From NCBI GenBank assembly GCA_038249605.1, contig JBBSDH010000208.1, positions 1 to 7,653 on the forward strand: a DNA stretch of 7,653 nt. The letters are read 5' to 3'. The DNA is from M3007 sp038249605. Its GTDB lineage: Bacteria; Bacteroidota; Bacteroidia; Chitinophagales; Saprospiraceae. Both the position numbers and the translations under genes were made by a program. Positions 6,069 through 7,653 of the stretch are shown here, in pieces (the first letter of the stretch is position 1; every line of letters starts with the position of its first letter). The notes beneath the pieces are model-generated. The model saw only the letters and a program-made list of their open reading frames with translations. It ran no database searches and was not told the DNA's origin.

Positions 6069-6896
6069 TTACTGTGACACTTCGGCTTCCAGCAGGTTGC
6101 GGAAGTATTCGAGGTAAGCCGGCAACATTTCATTATCATCCTTGAAGGGCATCACGGCTTTGTTGTCCTGTGCTACCGACAGGTAATCAACGCTTGTATC
6201 GACCGATTCGCTGCCAATGATGATGCCGTCGGCATACGTGCAGGCGCCTTTGTGCATAGACAAATTGCCCTCAACATCTTTGTACGCGGCGAGGTCATTT
6301 TCCGAAAGGTTGTTGATGGCAGCTTTGGCAAAAAAGCGTTCGGCGCCAAGGCGTTCATTTTCGGTAGGATATACACTGTACAAAATATTGGCATTCGCAA
6401 AAAGCGGCTCGGTTTTATACGCCGTTTTTAGGTAAAAAGGAATCAGGCTCGTCAGCCAGCCGTGACACATGATGATGTCGGGTGGCCAACCGAATTTTTT
6501 CACCGTTTCAATGGCGCCTTTGCAGAAAAATGCCGCACGATCGGGGTTGTCTTCAAAAGGCACTCCTTTGTCGTCTTCAAAAATCTGTTTGCGCTTGAAA
6601 AAATCCTCATTGTCGAGGAAATAAACCTGCAACCTTGAGTTGGGCAGTGAAGCAACCTTGATGATCAGCGGATAGTCGTCGTCGTCAACAATGATGTTCA
6701 TACCCGACAATCGTACCACTTCGTGTAAACGGTGACGGCGCTCATTCACTACGCCGTAACGCGGCATTAAAATTCTCAGTTCGTAACCGTTGTCCTGAAA
6801 GAACTTGGGCAACTTCGCCACCAGATCAGCCAGTTCACCACCTTCGGTGTAAGGGTCCATCTCCTGCGTGACGATCAACAATCGCTTCTTTTCCAT
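6069..6896 (-). CDS. Stand-alone GT5 (glycogen/starch synthase N-terminal) domain protein
   Basis: A 275-residue protein equal to only the N-terminal Rossmann domain of GT5 glycogen synthases, which are normally about 480 residues. Family marks are LLIVTQEMDPYxxxGGxLADLVAxLPKFF (about 6-33), GYELRILMPRYG (37-48), FEDNPDRAAFFCKGAIE (114-130) and PPDIIMCHGWLTSLIPFYLK (138-157). The key sites are degraded: the ADP-glucose-binding Lys of KTGG is absent (Thr-Glu-Gly-Gly at 17-20), the usual His-Asp-Trp is His-Gly-Trp (145-147), and the Thr-Ile-His-Asn segment is replaced by Tyr-Ser-Val-Tyr. The C-terminal GT1-like catalytic domain is missing and a terminator follows, so this is not a frameshifted full gene. 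Short versions like this are commonly annotated 'glycogen/starch synthase' in Bacteroidota beside DUF4270 and glmS. I think it is unlikely to be an active glycogen synthase. It is cytoplasmic, with no signal peptide. Confidence 0.85.
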   Translation of the reverse strand: MEKKRLLIVTQEMDPYTEGGELADLVAKLPKFFQDNGYELRILMPRYGVVNERRHRLHEVVRLSGMNIIVDDDDYPLIIKVASLPNSRLQVYFLDNEDFFKRKQIFEDDKGVPFEDNPDRAAFFCKGAIETVKKFGWPPDIIMCHGWLTSLIPFYLKTAYKTEPLFANANILYSVYPTENERLGAERFFAKAAINNLSENDLAAYKDVEGNLSMHKGACTYADGIIIGSESVDTSVDYLSVAQDNKAVMPFKDDNEMLPAYLEYFRNLLEAEVSQ

Positions 6897-6964
6897 GAAT
6901 CAGCCAGACTTTTTTTCGTGGTTCCACATCAATCTGCAAAACCGCTGTTTTACAAAATCGGCTG

Positions 6965-6972
6965 CAAAATTA
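6965..6972 (-). promoter_or_regulatory. -7 box candidate for the GT5-like gene
   Basis: TAATTTTG on the minus strand (6972-6965) matches TAnnTTTG. The nearest TTG triplets lie 14 nt (6989-6987) or 25 nt (7000-6998) upstream, both off the usual 17-20 spacing, so the -33 element is doubtful. It would give a leader of about 60 nt to the ATG at 6896. The surrounding 6897-7062 gap is very AT-rich, as expected for a promoter and terminator region. Confidence 0.4.
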
Positions 6973-7028
6973 TAAAAAAAGTACGACAATTTTTAAGCAA
7001 TTTGAAGGGCTTAAATTTTTTTAGCCTG

Positions 7029-7054
7029 AAAAAAAATGCTAACCAACTGGTTTT
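7029..7054 (-). terminator. Probable terminator after folA
   Basis: Just past the folA stop, the minus strand reads AAACC, AGTT, GGTTAGCA and then eight T residues (7036-7029). The stem is only about 4-5 bp with a tight loop, but the T-tract is long and the position is right. A second weak pairing, TTAGC with GCTAA, spans the T-tract. Moderate confidence because the stem is short. Confidence 0.45.
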
Positions 7055-7062
7055 TAGACCAT

Positions 7063-7569
7063 TTACTCTTCCGCAGCCGTCACCCGCTCCAACTTTCGAA
7101 ACGTGTACGCACATTCATTTTTCGCATCAGCGGCATGCTCTTCGCGCCACACCTCTAACCATTCCTCTGCTTCAATTTCTGGAAAAAAAACATCGCCTTC
7201 AGGCTCCATTTCCACTTCTGTTAGGTACAAACGGTCCCACAAATCCATACTGCTGCGGTATATTTCACCTCCCCCAATGATGAACGCTTCCTTTTCACCA
7301 TGGTCAAACGCAATGCCCAAGGCCTCTTCCACCGAATGGGCCACCAAAACACCCTCGGCGGTAAAATAAGGATCCCTCGTGATGACGATGTTGGTGCGTT
7401 TCGATAACGGATGCCCAATACCCTGGAAACTCTTGCGCCCCATGATGACATGGTGATCCAGCGTACATTTTTTGAAATAAGCCAAATCGACAGGCAAATG
7501 CCACGGAATTTCATGGCCCTTTCCAATCACAAGGTTTTTGGCGGCGGCTACTATGGCGGATACGATCAT
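7063..7569 (-). CDS. folA: Dihydrofolate reductase
   Basis: A 168-residue DHFR of normal length. It reduces 7,8-dihydrofolate to tetrahydrofolate with NADPH in the cytoplasm, feeding one-carbon metabolism and thymidylate synthesis. Visible motifs are the N-terminal IVSAIVAAAKNLVIGKG loop, IPWHLPVDLAYFK with Trp23 and the catalytic acid Asp28, the NADPH-binding VIMGRKSFQGIG (41-52), RTNIVITRD (58-66), and AFIIGGGEIY (95-104). The C-terminal part has DRLYLTEV, GDVFFPEI and an ECAYTFRKLER strand. All hallmark residues are in place. The ATG at 7569 overlaps the TGA of the upstream gene as ATGA, so the two are probably translationally coupled in one operon. A T-rich terminator follows at the 3' end. 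A chromosomal housekeeping copy is the simplest reading. Confidence 0.97.
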   Translation of the reverse strand: MIVSAIVAAAKNLVIGKGHEIPWHLPVDLAYFKKCTLDHHVIMGRKSFQGIGHPLSKRTNIVITRDPYFTAEGVLVAHSVEEALGIAFDHGEKEAFIIGGGEIYRSSMDLWDRLYLTEVEMEPEGDVFFPEIEAEEWLEVWREEHAADAKNECAYTFRKLERVTAAEE

Positions 7570-7653
7570 GCTCTAAGGTTTTTCAGAAGTTCTTTAATGA
7601 GTGTGCTCAAACGGGGCTCGGCTTCGCCGGCCAATGCAATAACGTCTTCAAGG
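7566..7653 (-). CDS. 3' end of an unidentified gene upstream of folA (partial)
   Basis: Only the last 28 codons and the TGA stop lie in the window; the rest is beyond the right edge. The visible C-terminus begins LEDVIALAGEAEPRLSTLIK and ends ELLKNLRA, which looks like one or two amphipathic helices. The stop overlaps the folA start (ATGA), which strongly suggests a real gene co-transcribed with folA. The fragment is too short and unspecific for me to name a family. Confidence 0.7.
   Translation of the reverse strand, partial: LEDVIALAGEAEPRLSTLIKELLKNLRA

Overview
The window looks like a chromosomal segment from a member of the Bacteroidota, perhaps near Saprospiria or Chitinophagia (the class-level guess is inference). 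Three things point there. Two encoded proteins match families seen essentially only in this phylum (DUF4270 and DUF4290). The order GT5-like 'glycogen/starch synthase', DUF4270 lipoprotein, glmS is a familiar Bacteroidota arrangement. The promoters fit the phylum-specific form TTG-N17-20-TAnnTTTG, and clear Shine-Dalgarno sequences are absent.

Layout: a YceI-family lipoprotein gene (minus strand, 38-706) is divergent from an unrecognised lipoprotein gene (plus, 887-1681). That gene converges on a DUF4290 gene (minus, 1829-2533). A 153-bp palindrome (1679-1831) fills the convergent junction, and its two ends form the TGA stop codons of both genes. Reading leftwards from the right edge, all on the minus strand, are: the last 28 codons of an unidentified gene; folA (dihydrofolate reductase), overlapping it by ATGA; a stand-alone, motif-degenerate GT5 domain with its own promoter candidate and terminator; then DUF4270 lipoprotein and glmS, tightly linked behind a good Bacteroidota promoter; and DUF4290 after a 76-bp gap filled by a second inverted repeat.

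Functionally the window is mostly housekeeping and envelope: folate reduction (FolA), glucosamine-6-phosphate synthesis for peptidoglycan and LPS (GlmS), and three predicted lipoproteins. No mobile-element protein, phage gene, CRISPR array, tRNA or rRNA was seen. The most interesting non-coding signals are the two palindromic elements, both of which abut stop codons. I do not see a clear new multi-gene system here. The best candidates for undescribed biology are the stop-codon-bounded palindrome, the unknown lipoprotein, and the role of the catalytically doubtful GT5 domain beside DUF4270 and glmS.
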